From positions 1 through 37,094 of the forward strand of contig JALOOG010000058.1 in the NCBI GenBank assembly GCA_025454525.1: a stretch of DNA of 37,094 nt, in the 5' to 3' direction. Position 1 is the first letter of the stretch, and the number at the start of each line of letters is the position of its first letter. A program made the position numbers and the translations under genes. Below the pieces are notes generated by a model. That model was given only the letters and a program-made list of their open reading frames with translations. It had not been told where the DNA came from and searched no databases. This DNA is from Anaerolineae bacterium. Lineage in GTDB: Bacteria; Chloroflexota; Anaerolineae; Aggregatilineales; Phototrophicaceae. This document shows, in pieces, positions 1 to 7,261 of this stretch.

Positions 1-41
1 TGCCTTGGTAACGAGGTGGGAGAGTACGCCGCTGCCAACCT
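1..41 (+). rRNA. rrf: 5S ribosomal RNA, 3' end (partial)
   Basis: The first 41 bases read like the closing helices of a bacterial 5S rRNA: the stretch GTGGGAGAGTACGCCGCTGCC resembles the usual GTGGGAGAGTAGGTCGCTGCC-type 3' half, and the small CCT...AGG hairpin before it matches the helix IV position. The 5' two thirds lie outside the window. Bases 42-110 after it are pyrimidine-rich, with no gene and no clear hairpin. The gene converges on the kinase gene at 111. The exact 3' end is estimated; identification is by pattern only. Confidence 0.6.
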
Positions 42-110
42 GTTTGTCCCTCTTTCTTCTCTCCCTTTTGCTCTGTACTCCCTTCTCTCTTTATCTCCCT
101 TTTTTGATTC

Positions 111-3100
111 CTATCCCTTACTTTTTAATTCATTGGCCCATTGTTGATCGTATTTCATCCCTAAAATACCCGCGGATGTGTAGGCTTCCGTGTATTTTTG
201 CGCGGCCAGATCTTTTTTCCCTTGCAAGGCCGCTAAACGACCTCCTAAAATTAACATACGCGGACGACCAATCGGATAGAGTTTCGTAAACCCCTTAAAT
301 AACGCATATCCCGCATTGATCCGCTCAAAATCCGTCTTGATCCCACGCTCTGCTAATGTTAAATACAGATCCACAAACATCGCATAACTGTCTAACATCG
401 AATATACATTCGGCGCACTCTTACCCAACAATTGCCACGCCTTCTGCAAATATGATTCCGCTTGTTCTACCTGATCTAACGCTAAATGACAGCCCGCAAT
501 CCCCGTCATGACCCGAATTTCTGAACTCGTCTGAATATCCTTATGGATCACCTCATACGACTCTAAATATAGAGCGAGGGCCTCTGACGCTTGACCCAAC
601 TTAAACAGATTTTCGGATTTTGAATACATCCCCCAACCCACTTGCTGAGCATTGCCCGTCTGCTTGGCCGCATCCCACGCCCATTGATTCAATTCCATCG
701 ATTCGACAAATTTACCCTGATAATGACAACTAACCGCTAATGTCGTGCGACTCTGAATTGCTTGACGACGATCCCCCAACGTTTGCGCCAAGCGAAACGA
801 CTCTTCTAACGCCGCTTGTGCCTGCTCCCAAAGCCCCGCGCCAATCAGATACACCCCGCGCACATTCTGCACTTCCATCAGCGCGATCTCATCCGCTAAT
901 TCCCGCGCAGTCGCTTCAGCACGACGCGAAAAATAATCCGCAATCCCCGCTTGACCCACTAACGCCCCCGCGATACACATATTGCTACACGCACGCGCTA
1001 ATTCCCGTGACGCTTGGGTACGCTCCGATAAATTGAGCATCCGCAAAACCCCATAAATCCCCAAAATGGTCTCTGCGGTAAAATAACAAATCTCACCGAT
1101 CAACCCGTAGATCCGCGCCGCTTCTAACGTGCGCTCCCGATCTTGCGTGCGCCTCACAATCCCAATCCGATGAAAGGCTTGTTTGCCCACTTGCGAGATC
1201 AAGCCCAAGATCAATTGATCCGGCAAGCGCTCATTTAACAGCGCTACCGCGTTTTGCAGATGCTCACGCGCTTGTTTCAACTGACCCAACCCATACAACG
1301 CTTGTCCCATTTGACGCTCACGCATCGCCGACGGTTCAAACGCTAATGCTTTCGCTAAATAAGTTACCGCCTCTTGGTTCGCACCCGTATTCAGCGACAT
1401 TTCACCCGCTAACCCAGAATAATACGCTTCTTGGGCGCGATCCCCCGCCTTACCCCAGTGATACGCCAACGCCGCCGCCCGTTCTTTGCCATAAACGATC
1501 GTGATCGCTTGGGCTACCACACGATGCAGATCTTTTAGGCGATACTCCGAAAGCGATAACAACGCTTCTCGCAATTTGTCATGGGCAAAACGCCATTCTT
1601 CCTCAAAAAATTCTAAAACCGCCGCGTTCGCACATTCTGTCAACCATTGATCTAGGTTTAACTTGGGATGTAAATGCGCCATTAATTTCAGATCAATGCG
1701 ACGACCGATCACCGCCGCCGCTTGCAAAACTTCGATCGTCGATTCACTCAAATGCCCTAAGCGGCGTTGGATCAAGTTCTGAATCCCACCCGCGAACACA
1801 TGGGCCGGTAACGTGATATGACCGATGCGATCTAATTGACCCGCTTCTTCTGCTAAGGCACGGATCGCCTCCACCATAAAAAACACGTTGCCTTCGGTTT
1901 CACGCTGTAATAAGGTGACGATCTCCGGGTTATGCCCCGGATCGCCTAAAATGGACATGCTTAAGGCCCGAATATCATCGGTACTCAAACGTTTTAATTT
2001 GATTGTCTGCATCATCGGGAAATCGGCGGGTAATTGAGGCGTTTCATCGTCTCGGTAACTGCCAACGATCATCAATTTTAGGCTTGTCAACGCCCGAATC
2101 AACTCTAAGCTCTCATGACTCGCCCATTGTAGATCCTCTAGGATCAAGACGACTTTTTCACCTTGATGCAACAATAAATCGCGCATGGTGGTGATCAGAC
2201 GGGTACGGGTGGCCGCAGGATCTAAGACTGCGGCATCGCGCACCGCCGCACCTACAAAAGTCTCAATATCTGGGACAAACGGCTTTAAGACCCGCGCTTC
2301 TAAGCTATCAGCGGCCACCGATAACGCCAGATAACGAAAGATCTGTAACCACAGTTGATAAGGATGCCCCCCGCCGCTGATGCCTTGACCCCGTAAGACC
2401 ACTGCACCACTGACCAAAGCCCGCACCCGAAACTCATCTAATAACCGCGATTTTCCCACACCGGACTCGCCGCCCACTAACCATGCGGTCGGTTGTGGTG
2501 CTTCTAAAAAGTGTTGATAACTGTCTAAGAGTTGGTTTAATTCCGCTTCGCGTCCGACAAATTGCGCCGCCTGTAGAAAACTTTCGCGGATCTCATCCGA
2601 TTCAGGGGATACCTCGCGTAAACTGGTCAAAACGGATAGCACTTCCCACGCATTCGCCGGCCGCTGCATCGGATTTTTGGCCAAAAGGCGACCGATCAGC
2701 GTCACCAACCGCGAGTCTAACGCCAATTTGTCTAGATCCGGTGCGGTATTCAGCAAATTATCGATCCATTGACTCGGCTGTGAGAGATCGATCGGGGGAG
2801 TCCGTGCGAACATTTCATAGGCGATCACCCCTAGCGCATAGAGATCCGATTGCGGACTGACCGGGGATCCCTGCAAAACTTCCGGCGCAAGGTAGGCTAA
2901 TGTCCCGGCGACCGCATCCTCATCGGTCGGAAGTGCCTCCGGTGAAACGGCCAAGCCAAAATCCAACACCCGCACCCGCCCATTCACCACCAAAATATTG
3001 TCTGGTTTGAGATCGCGATGAATCACCCCGCGTCGATGTAAATAAGCCAATGCTTGCACGGTTTGATGTAACAGATCCAGTTGATGCTCAACGGTTTGGT

Positions 3101-3437
3101 CATCGGAAGCTTCATAAATGGTTTGTGCATTGGACAATAACTCCATGGTAAAAAATGGACGTTTGTCCTGATCAAACCCATAATCCAACACGCTGATGAT
3201 GTTCGGATGACGCAATGAAGCCAGCGTGCGAAATTCTTGGGCTAATGCCAAGCGAAAATCGGAGGTGCTGTGCATCGAACTGAATTGTAAGGTGGAGGCC
3301 GAGACGGTGATCCGTTTGAGCGCGATCGTCTCACCATTGAGGCGATCTAATGTGCGAAAGATCTCACCCATGCCGCCGGAATTGATCTTTTCAACCAATT
3401 GATAGCGACTGCTCACCCACTCAGATAGCGATGCCAT
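111..3437 (-). CDS. Serine/threonine protein kinase fused to AAA ATPase and TPR repeats
   Basis: A 1108-residue signalling protein of the PknB/PknK-like type. The N-terminal kinase domain (about 11-275) has a glycine loop SGGMG at 20-24, catalytic Lys41, HRDLKPDN from 140, DFG at 159-161 and APE at 184-186, so it should be active. A predicted ATPase of the AAA_16 kind follows: GREAEL near 296, Walker A GGESGVGKS at 322-330 and Walker B LILEDLQWAS at 431-440. The rest (about 650-1108) is helical, with TPR-like repeats. There is no membrane segment, so it is probably cytoplasmic. Such proteins couple phosphorylation to an NTP-driven switch with a TPR scaffold; the target is unknown. The start ATG has AGGGG 9 bases upstream. 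It lies 53 bases after the CPBP protease gene and is probably last in that operon. Confidence 0.92.
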   Translation of the reverse strand: MASLSEWVSSRYQLVEKINSGGMGEIFRTLDRLNGETIALKRITVSASTLQFSSMHSTSDFRLALAQEFRTLASLRHPNIISVLDYGFDQDKRPFFTMELLSNAQTIYEASDDQTVEHQLDLLHQTVQALAYLHRRGVIHRDLKPDNILVVNGRVRVLDFGLAVSPEALPTDEDAVAGTLAYLAPEVLQGSPVSPQSDLYALGVIAYEMFARTPPIDLSQPSQWIDNLLNTAPDLDKLALDSRLVTLIGRLLAKNPMQRPANAWEVLSVLTSLREVSPESDEIRESFLQAAQFVGREAELNQLLDSYQHFLEAPQPTAWLVGGESGVGKSRLLDEFRVRALVSGAVVLRGQGISGGGHPYQLWLQIFRYLALSVAADSLEARVLKPFVPDIETFVGAAVRDAAVLDPAATRTRLITTMRDLLLHQGEKVVLILEDLQWASHESLELIRALTSLKLMIVGSYRDDETPQLPADFPMMQTIKLKRLSTDDIRALSMSILGDPGHNPEIVTLLQRETEGNVFFMVEAIRALAEEAGQLDRIGHITLPAHVFAGGIQNLIQRRLGHLSESTIEVLQAAAVIGRRIDLKLMAHLHPKLNLDQWLTECANAAVLEFFEEEWRFAHDKLREALLSLSEYRLKDLHRVVAQAITIVYGKERAAALAYHWGKAGDRAQEAYYSGLAGEMSLNTGANQEAVTYLAKALAFEPSAMRERQMGQALYGLGQLKQAREHLQNAVALLNERLPDQLILGLISQVGKQAFHRIGIVRRTQDRERTLEAARIYGLIGEICYFTAETILGIYGVLRMLNLSERTQASRELARACSNMCIAGALVGQAGIADYFSRRAEATARELADEIALMEVQNVRGVYLIGAGLWEQAQAALEESFRLAQTLGDRRQAIQSRTTLAVSCHYQGKFVESMELNQWAWDAAKQTGNAQQVGWGMYSKSENLFKLGQASEALALYLESYEVIHKDIQTSSEIRVMTGIAGCHLALDQVEQAESYLQKAWQLLGKSAPNVYSMLDSYAMFVDLYLTLAERGIKTDFERINAGYALFKGFTKLYPIGRPRMLILGGRLAALQGKKDLAAQKYTEAYTSAGILGMKYDQQWANELKSKG

Positions 3438-3490
3438 AATGTGAACCCCTGAGATTTATGTAGACCAAAAACGCGAGAGATTACGTCACA

Positions 3491-4267
3491 TTATGACATT
3501 AAAATCAATAACGGCAAAATCACCGCGATCAGATTATTGCCCGCGTGCAAAGCAACCGCTACCCAGATCGACCCCGTGCGCTGATACGCTAATGCACAGA
3601 TCGCCCCTAACAAGGTGATCGCCACCACAGACCCTAAGCTCACATGCAACAAACCGAACACCACGGAGCTAACGATCACCCCGACCGATAGCCCCCATCG
3701 ATCCCGTATCCATGCAAACACCACCCCCCGAAAGAAGAGTTCCTCGGCAAACGGGATCAAGATCCCGGCAAACAAGATCAACAACAACGCGAAGATCCCA
3801 TCGGTAGACGGGGTGATACTCATCGGGCTATTGAGAAAATCGTCGGTAATTTCAAATCCCATCACTTGCATCACCGCCTGATTGATCGCGATGTTGATCG
3901 GGATATACAGCATCCCCGCGATCAAACCCCCGATTACCCAGAGCGGCGATACGCCACGGAGGCCAACCTTATCCCAACCCCAACCTCTGCGACGCAAGCC
4001 ATAAGCGACACCGGTCGGTAAGGTGATCGCCGATCCGATCAACGAGATCAAGATCACCGGTTGCGAATTAAAGTCTACTTCACCCGGATTGAGCAGATAC
4101 CATCCCACCAACGCCGGGATCAACAGTAAAAAAAACAGCACAATGCACACCACCGACATATTAAATACATCGTTGCCATGCCAACGTTCATCCCAGTTTG
4201 CCGGCCGTTCAATATAGACAATCGGGGCGATCTGCTCTAAAAAGTCATCTTGCGGAAGTTGATTCAT
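3491..4267 (-). CDS. CPBP-family intramembrane metalloprotease
   Basis: A 258-residue polytopic membrane protein of the CPBP (CAAX protease/bacteriocin-processing, Abi) family. It carries the family motifs in order: EELFFR at 175-180 (metal/catalytic Glu pair plus Arg), FGLLH ending in His208, and HAGNN at 241-245. Hydrophobic segments lie around 37-58, 70-90, 108-130, 158-173, 193-222 and 233-256. In Gram-positives relatives process peptides or give bacteriocin self-immunity; the substrate here is unknown. I chose the ATG at 4267 because it overlaps the TGA of the upstream lipoprotein gene as ATGA, typical of translational coupling, with GGTGGG just upstream. An in-frame ATG at 4282 would add five residues but has no useful ribosome-binding site. 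Confidence 0.88.
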   Translation of the reverse strand: MNQLPQDDFLEQIAPIVYIERPANWDERWHGNDVFNMSVVCIVLFFLLLIPALVGWYLLNPGEVDFNSQPVILISLIGSAITLPTGVAYGLRRRGWGWDKVGLRGVSPLWVIGGLIAGMLYIPINIAINQAVMQVMGFEITDDFLNSPMSITPSTDGIFALLLILFAGILIPFAEELFFRGVVFAWIRDRWGLSVGVIVSSVVFGLLHVSLGSVVAITLLGAICALAYQRTGSIWVAVALHAGNNLIAVILPLLILMS

Positions 4268-5832
4268 CGTGATCCCACCCATCCTAAGAGCCGAATTTGC
4301 CCCCGTAAGTCACTGGTGATATTGGTCGATCCAAAGCCATTGTTATCGGAGATCAAAATGTCTACCCGTCCATCGGCCGCACCAACAGCACTCGGTACGA
4401 TTCCGGTATAGGCGATAAAACGCCCGTCCGGTGACCAATAGGGACGACACATACTGGGCGGGGGTTGCGTGCGTGCCACAAAATCAAAGGTAAGATCGAT
4501 CACCGTGCGTCCATATGGGCATTGACCCCCTACGCCGCCGATCGCGATCCGTTGACCATCCGGTGACCATGAGGCCGACATGCCAAAACGGGGATAGGTT
4601 AATTCATCATTTTCGGCGATCAGCGTGCCATCACGACGCATCAAAATGAGGCTATTTTGTTCTCCGCCCGCATTTTGAAACAAGACATATTGCCCATCCG
4701 GTGACCAAGACTCGCTGATATTGATGCGATCGTCATCCGCATTGCCTAAGCGGATCGACTCCACCTCACCTGTGATCACATCGGCTAAAAACAGATGACG
4801 CGAAGGGTCTAAGAGGTCATCGGGATTACCCCCGCGCCCAAAAGCCAATAAGCGCCCATTGACCCACGTCGGAGTCTCGCTGATCGGCGCTTCGGAAAGT
4901 TGTGTCACTGTGCCGGTTTCGACTTCGATCACATACACATGACCGGCTGTAGGGGCTGGATCAACCCCTGTCACACACGATTCTCCCTCATTAGGAATCC
5001 AAGTGGGGCAGGTTTGACGATCGGATAAGAAGGCGATATACCGTCCATCCGGTGACCAGACCGGAGACCAATCATACGATCCGTTGTTGGTGAGGTTGAT
5101 CGGCGGTGCGGCCGTGAGGTTAAATAAGAAAATGTCTAGATCATAGCCCGTGGCCAAGACCACCGCTAAGCGCGTCCCATCCGGACTCCAAGACGGCGCG
5201 CTAAACAACCCTCGTTGGATAAAGGATCGAATCGGCGATACCCGCGCCGTAAACCGCGCACTCACATCGGTGAGCCAAAGGCCGGTATCTAATCCGCGCG
5301 GATCTTGTAACAGATAAGCGATCGCGTTGCCTTCTGGAGCGATGTAAATGTCTTCGGTGGTCAACGACTCCAATTGCAACACTGGAACGCGGGCCGATCC
5401 ACTGGTGGGCGATCCATAATACAACACGACCTCGTTATTCGCGGGTTCTAAGGTAGAGCTGGCCCGTTCCCGATCGTTAAAGTTGATAAATGCGACTAAC
5501 GGTTGACTGATCCCGCCGCTGATGCTATCGGGGATCTCAATCGATCGCGAATTAAACAAGAACGGCGCGACAGGTTGCGGTGTTTGGCTTGGGGTGGGTG
5601 CGATCGTTGGTGGTAGGGTGATCGTTGGGCTAAGCGTGATCGTGGGCGTTAGCGTCAACGTCGGAGTCAAAGTCGCTGACGCGGTGATCGTCGCAGTGAT
5701 CGTAGGCGTAAACGTGGCGGTTGCTGGGGCCGTCAACGTTGGGGTTGGAGTCAAAACACGATTCAGGTTACACCCAGTACACAGCCCAACCAGACCCAAA
5801 AGCACGAATAAACGAACGGTGAAAGATCCCAT
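4264..5832 (-). CDS. WSPDG beta-propeller lipoprotein (TolB/PD40-like)
   Basis: A secreted, probably lipid-anchored protein of about 522 residues. The N-terminus from the ATG at 5832 is a signal peptide ending in the lipobox-like LCTGC (Cys21). Next is a low-complexity Thr/Pro/Ala linker of roughly 60 residues, then repeated WD40-like PD40 blades marked by WSPDG (five copies: SWSPDGTRL, VWSPDGRYI, SWSPDGQYV, SWSPDGQRI, YWSPDGRFI). Such propellers bind proteins or polysaccharide outside the membrane; no catalytic motif is visible. An upstream in-frame start at 5868 gives a less signal-peptide-like N-terminus and lacks an RBS. It overlaps the CPBP protease gene by four bases, so the two are probably made together. 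Confidence 0.85.
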   Translation of the reverse strand: MGSFTVRLFVLLGLVGLCTGCNLNRVLTPTPTLTAPATATFTPTITATITASATLTPTLTLTPTITLSPTITLPPTIAPTPSQTPQPVAPFLFNSRSIEIPDSISGGISQPLVAFINFNDRERASSTLEPANNEVVLYYGSPTSGSARVPVLQLESLTTEDIYIAPEGNAIAYLLQDPRGLDTGLWLTDVSARFTARVSPIRSFIQRGLFSAPSWSPDGTRLAVVLATGYDLDIFLFNLTAAPPINLTNNGSYDWSPVWSPDGRYIAFLSDRQTCPTWIPNEGESCVTGVDPAPTAGHVYVIEVETGTVTQLSEAPISETPTWVNGRLLAFGRGGNPDDLLDPSRHLFLADVITGEVESIRLGNADDDRINISESWSPDGQYVLFQNAGGEQNSLILMRRDGTLIAENDELTYPRFGMSASWSPDGQRIAIGGVGGQCPYGRTVIDLTFDFVARTQPPPSMCRPYWSPDGRFIAYTGIVPSAVGAADGRVDILISDNNGFGSTNITSDLRGQIRLLGWVGSR

Positions 5833-5910
5833 TTTTACCCATCCAAGAATGACAAACACCGTCATCATAGCAGAGATTCAGCTAAAAATAGGAGAAGCAA
5901 TCTCACCCAC

Positions 5911-6363
5911 TTAGACTCGTGCTTCGCTTTCGATGATCTTCTTGAGATTTTTTAACCCGATCACCAGATCATCATGATTGCGTTGTTCGATCGTCAAGCG
6001 GTTAAACAATTGCCCCAAGATCGCGCCCGGCAACGAGTAATTGACCCGTACTGTCACTTGGGTTTCTGGGCCTAACCGTTGAAAACTAAACCCGAACGAC
6101 GCATCGATCCCGCTGATCGTTTTGACCAAGAGATGCTGATTTTCGACATATTCCATCACCCGATGCTCCCCTTTGATCCGCACACCCATCATGTTATAGA
6201 CATAACGGGAGATCGCGCCGACCGCCGTCGGTGGAGGGGTGACACGCTCTTGTAATTCAATCGGTGGCCACCATGCCACCATGCGTTCTGGTTGATGAGC
6301 AACTGCGCTAAACACAACTTCGAGTGGCGCACTAATTACAATCGTCTGCTCTACGTATGGCAT
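5911..6363 (-). CDS. SRPBCC (START/polyketide-cyclase-like) family protein
   Basis: A 150-residue protein with the fold signature of the SRPBCC superfamily: an opening strand (VEQTIVISAPLEVVFSAVA), a central run of antiparallel strands, and a long C-terminal helix (LTIEQRNHDDLVIGLKNLKKIIE). Family members bind hydrophobic ligands in a deep pocket; no catalytic residues or ligand can be named. No signal peptide or membrane segment. GGGGTGAG lies just upstream of the ATG. It is 78 bases ahead of the lipoprotein gene and follows a terminator hairpin at 6451-6486, so it may be the first gene of the SRPBCC-lipoprotein-protease-kinase run. Confidence 0.75.
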   Translation of the reverse strand: MPYVEQTIVISAPLEVVFSAVAHQPERMVAWWPPIELQERVTPPPTAVGAISRYVYNMMGVRIKGEHRVMEYVENQHLLVKTISGIDASFGFSFQRLGPETQVTVRVNYSLPGAILGQLFNRLTIEQRNHDDLVIGLKNLKKIIESEARV

Positions 6364-6450
6364 CTCTCACCCCAATGATCACTCTAAGATTAAGATCGAT
6401 CGTACCTGATTTAGTGTCAAGGCGCTACCCATTTTGGTTTGATTTTGATA

Positions 6451-6486
6451 AAAAAGCGCGTATCCGAATTTCGCTACGCGCTTTTT
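6451..6486 (-). terminator. Rho-independent terminator after the SWIM gene
   Basis: A perfect 12-bp inverted repeat, AAAAAGCGCGTA (6451-6462) and TACGCGCTTTTT (6475-6486), with a 12-base loop. The A/T ends give a U-run on either strand. It sits 29 bases after the stop of the SWIM protein gene and separates it from the SRPBCC gene. Confidence 0.85.
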
Positions 6487-6515
6487 ATGAGGTGATTTGA
6501 TTAAGGTGATTGTCT

Positions 6516-7016
6516 TTAGGATTCCGTGGTGGGCATCATCAACGGTTTCACCATGCCTTTTAAGATCCGTTCCATGGCCATGGTATGGCTACAGATGCCG
6601 CGACTCTTAAAGTAGTCGTTATCACAATCCCAGTGACCGTTATCGTAGTTGATCGTGTATTCGCTGTGATCGCCGCGGAAACGGGCGTTAAACGAGAGGA
6701 ATTGAATCCGATCAGGTTCAAGCGCATATTGTTTGGCTTTTTCCACATCGCTCACCACATTCTGCCCCGGTGCATAGGGCAGCGGTTCACGTTTGAGCAT
6801 CGGCCCAAAGCTGCGTTCTAACGACATGATATGCGGGCAGATCCCGTATTTTTGGAAACCGGGGCAAGAACAATGCCAACCGTCGGGCCCTAAGGTGATC
6901 GTATAACTGCTGTTGCTGCCTTTAAATTCGAGGGTGAAACTGTTGAAGGTGACACGGGATGGGTCTTCGGCGTACTTCTTCGATTTTTCGATCTTGCCGA
7001 TCATACTGTAGTCCAT
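6516..7016 (-). CDS. Tandem SWIM zinc-finger domain protein
   Basis: A 166-residue protein made of two homologous halves (about 8-75 and 90-157), each with the SWIM pattern CxC...CxH. The first is complete: Cys49, Cys51, Cys60, His62 (WHCSCPGF...GICPHI). The second is degenerate: Cys131 is kept but the partner Cys is replaced (WDCDNDYF), then Cys142 and His144 (GICSHT). SWIM domains bind zinc and mediate contacts with DNA or proteins, as in SWI2/SNF2 and MuDR relatives. Here there is no helicase or transposase domain, so the function is unknown. RBS AGAGGA lies upstream of the ATG. It has its own terminator, and a promoter plus a terminator hairpin lie upstream (7058-7204). Confidence 0.85.
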   Translation of the reverse strand: MDYSMIGKIEKSKKYAEDPSRVTFNSFTLEFKGSNSSYTITLGPDGWHCSCPGFQKYGICPHIMSLERSFGPMLKREPLPYAPGQNVVSDVEKAKQYALEPDRIQFLSFNARFRGDHSEYTINYDNGHWDCDNDYFKSRGICSHTMAMERILKGMVKPLMMPTTES

Positions 7017-7057
7017 AGTACCGTTTCCTCTCTCACATCACTAAAAAGAACTCACTG

Positions 7058-7098
7058 AAAAAAAACACGCGATTTTAGGCTCACGAAAATCGCGTGTT
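7058..7098 (-). terminator. Strong terminator hairpin 47 bases ahead of the SWIM gene
   Basis: A perfect 13-bp stem, AACACGCGATTTT (7064-7076) and AAAATCGCGTGTT (7086-7098), with a 9-base loop. On the minus strand it is followed by a run of eight or more T (complement of the A-run 7058-7065), a textbook intrinsic terminator. It could end uvrA transcription, or act as an attenuator or small-RNA terminator for the promoter at 7176-7204, because it lies between that promoter and the SWIM start codon. Confidence 0.9.
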
Positions 7099-7175
7099 CG
7101 GTAAATCTATTTTAAAAAATAAACGGCTCATCTTCATCGGTGAATCGCCTTACTGTATTGTATTGACCTGATTCC

Positions 7176-7204
7176 AGTTTAAGCCATGTTTAAGCGGATG
7201 TCAA
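7176..7204 (-). promoter_or_regulatory. Sigma-70-type promoter upstream of the terminator/SWIM leader
   Basis: On the minus strand: -35 TTGACA (7199-7204), a 17-base spacer, and -10 TAAACT (7176-7181). Transcription would begin near 7169 and run into the terminator at 7098-7064 before the SWIM gene. The -35 box lies inside one arm of the inverted repeat 7194-7251. Confidence 0.55.
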
Positions 7205-7251
7205 ATTTAGGTGACGAATGACACGGATTTTACCCGAAATTTAACATCCGC
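7194..7251 (-). terminator. Long inverted repeat at the 3' end of uvrA
   Basis: Arms of 15 bases at 7194-7208 and 7237-7251 pair fully in a minus-strand transcript, with one G-U pair; on the plus strand the same position is a C-A mismatch, so the structure suits the uvrA message. It starts about 11 bases past the uvrA stop. The loop is 28 bases and there is no strong U-run, so it may be an mRNA 3'-end stabiliser rather than a classic terminator. Confidence 0.5.
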
Positions 7252-7261
7252 TCCGAGATCC

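Noticed and set aside
5-289. Plus-strand ORF of 94 codons at the left edge
   Set aside because: It overlaps the 5S rRNA end and the kinase gene; the peptide is a translated pyrimidine-rich run with no RBS.
5570-5760. Repetitive stretch in the lipoprotein gene as a DNA repeat array
   Set aside because: It encodes the Thr/Pro-rich linker of the protein; repeats follow codons and vary.
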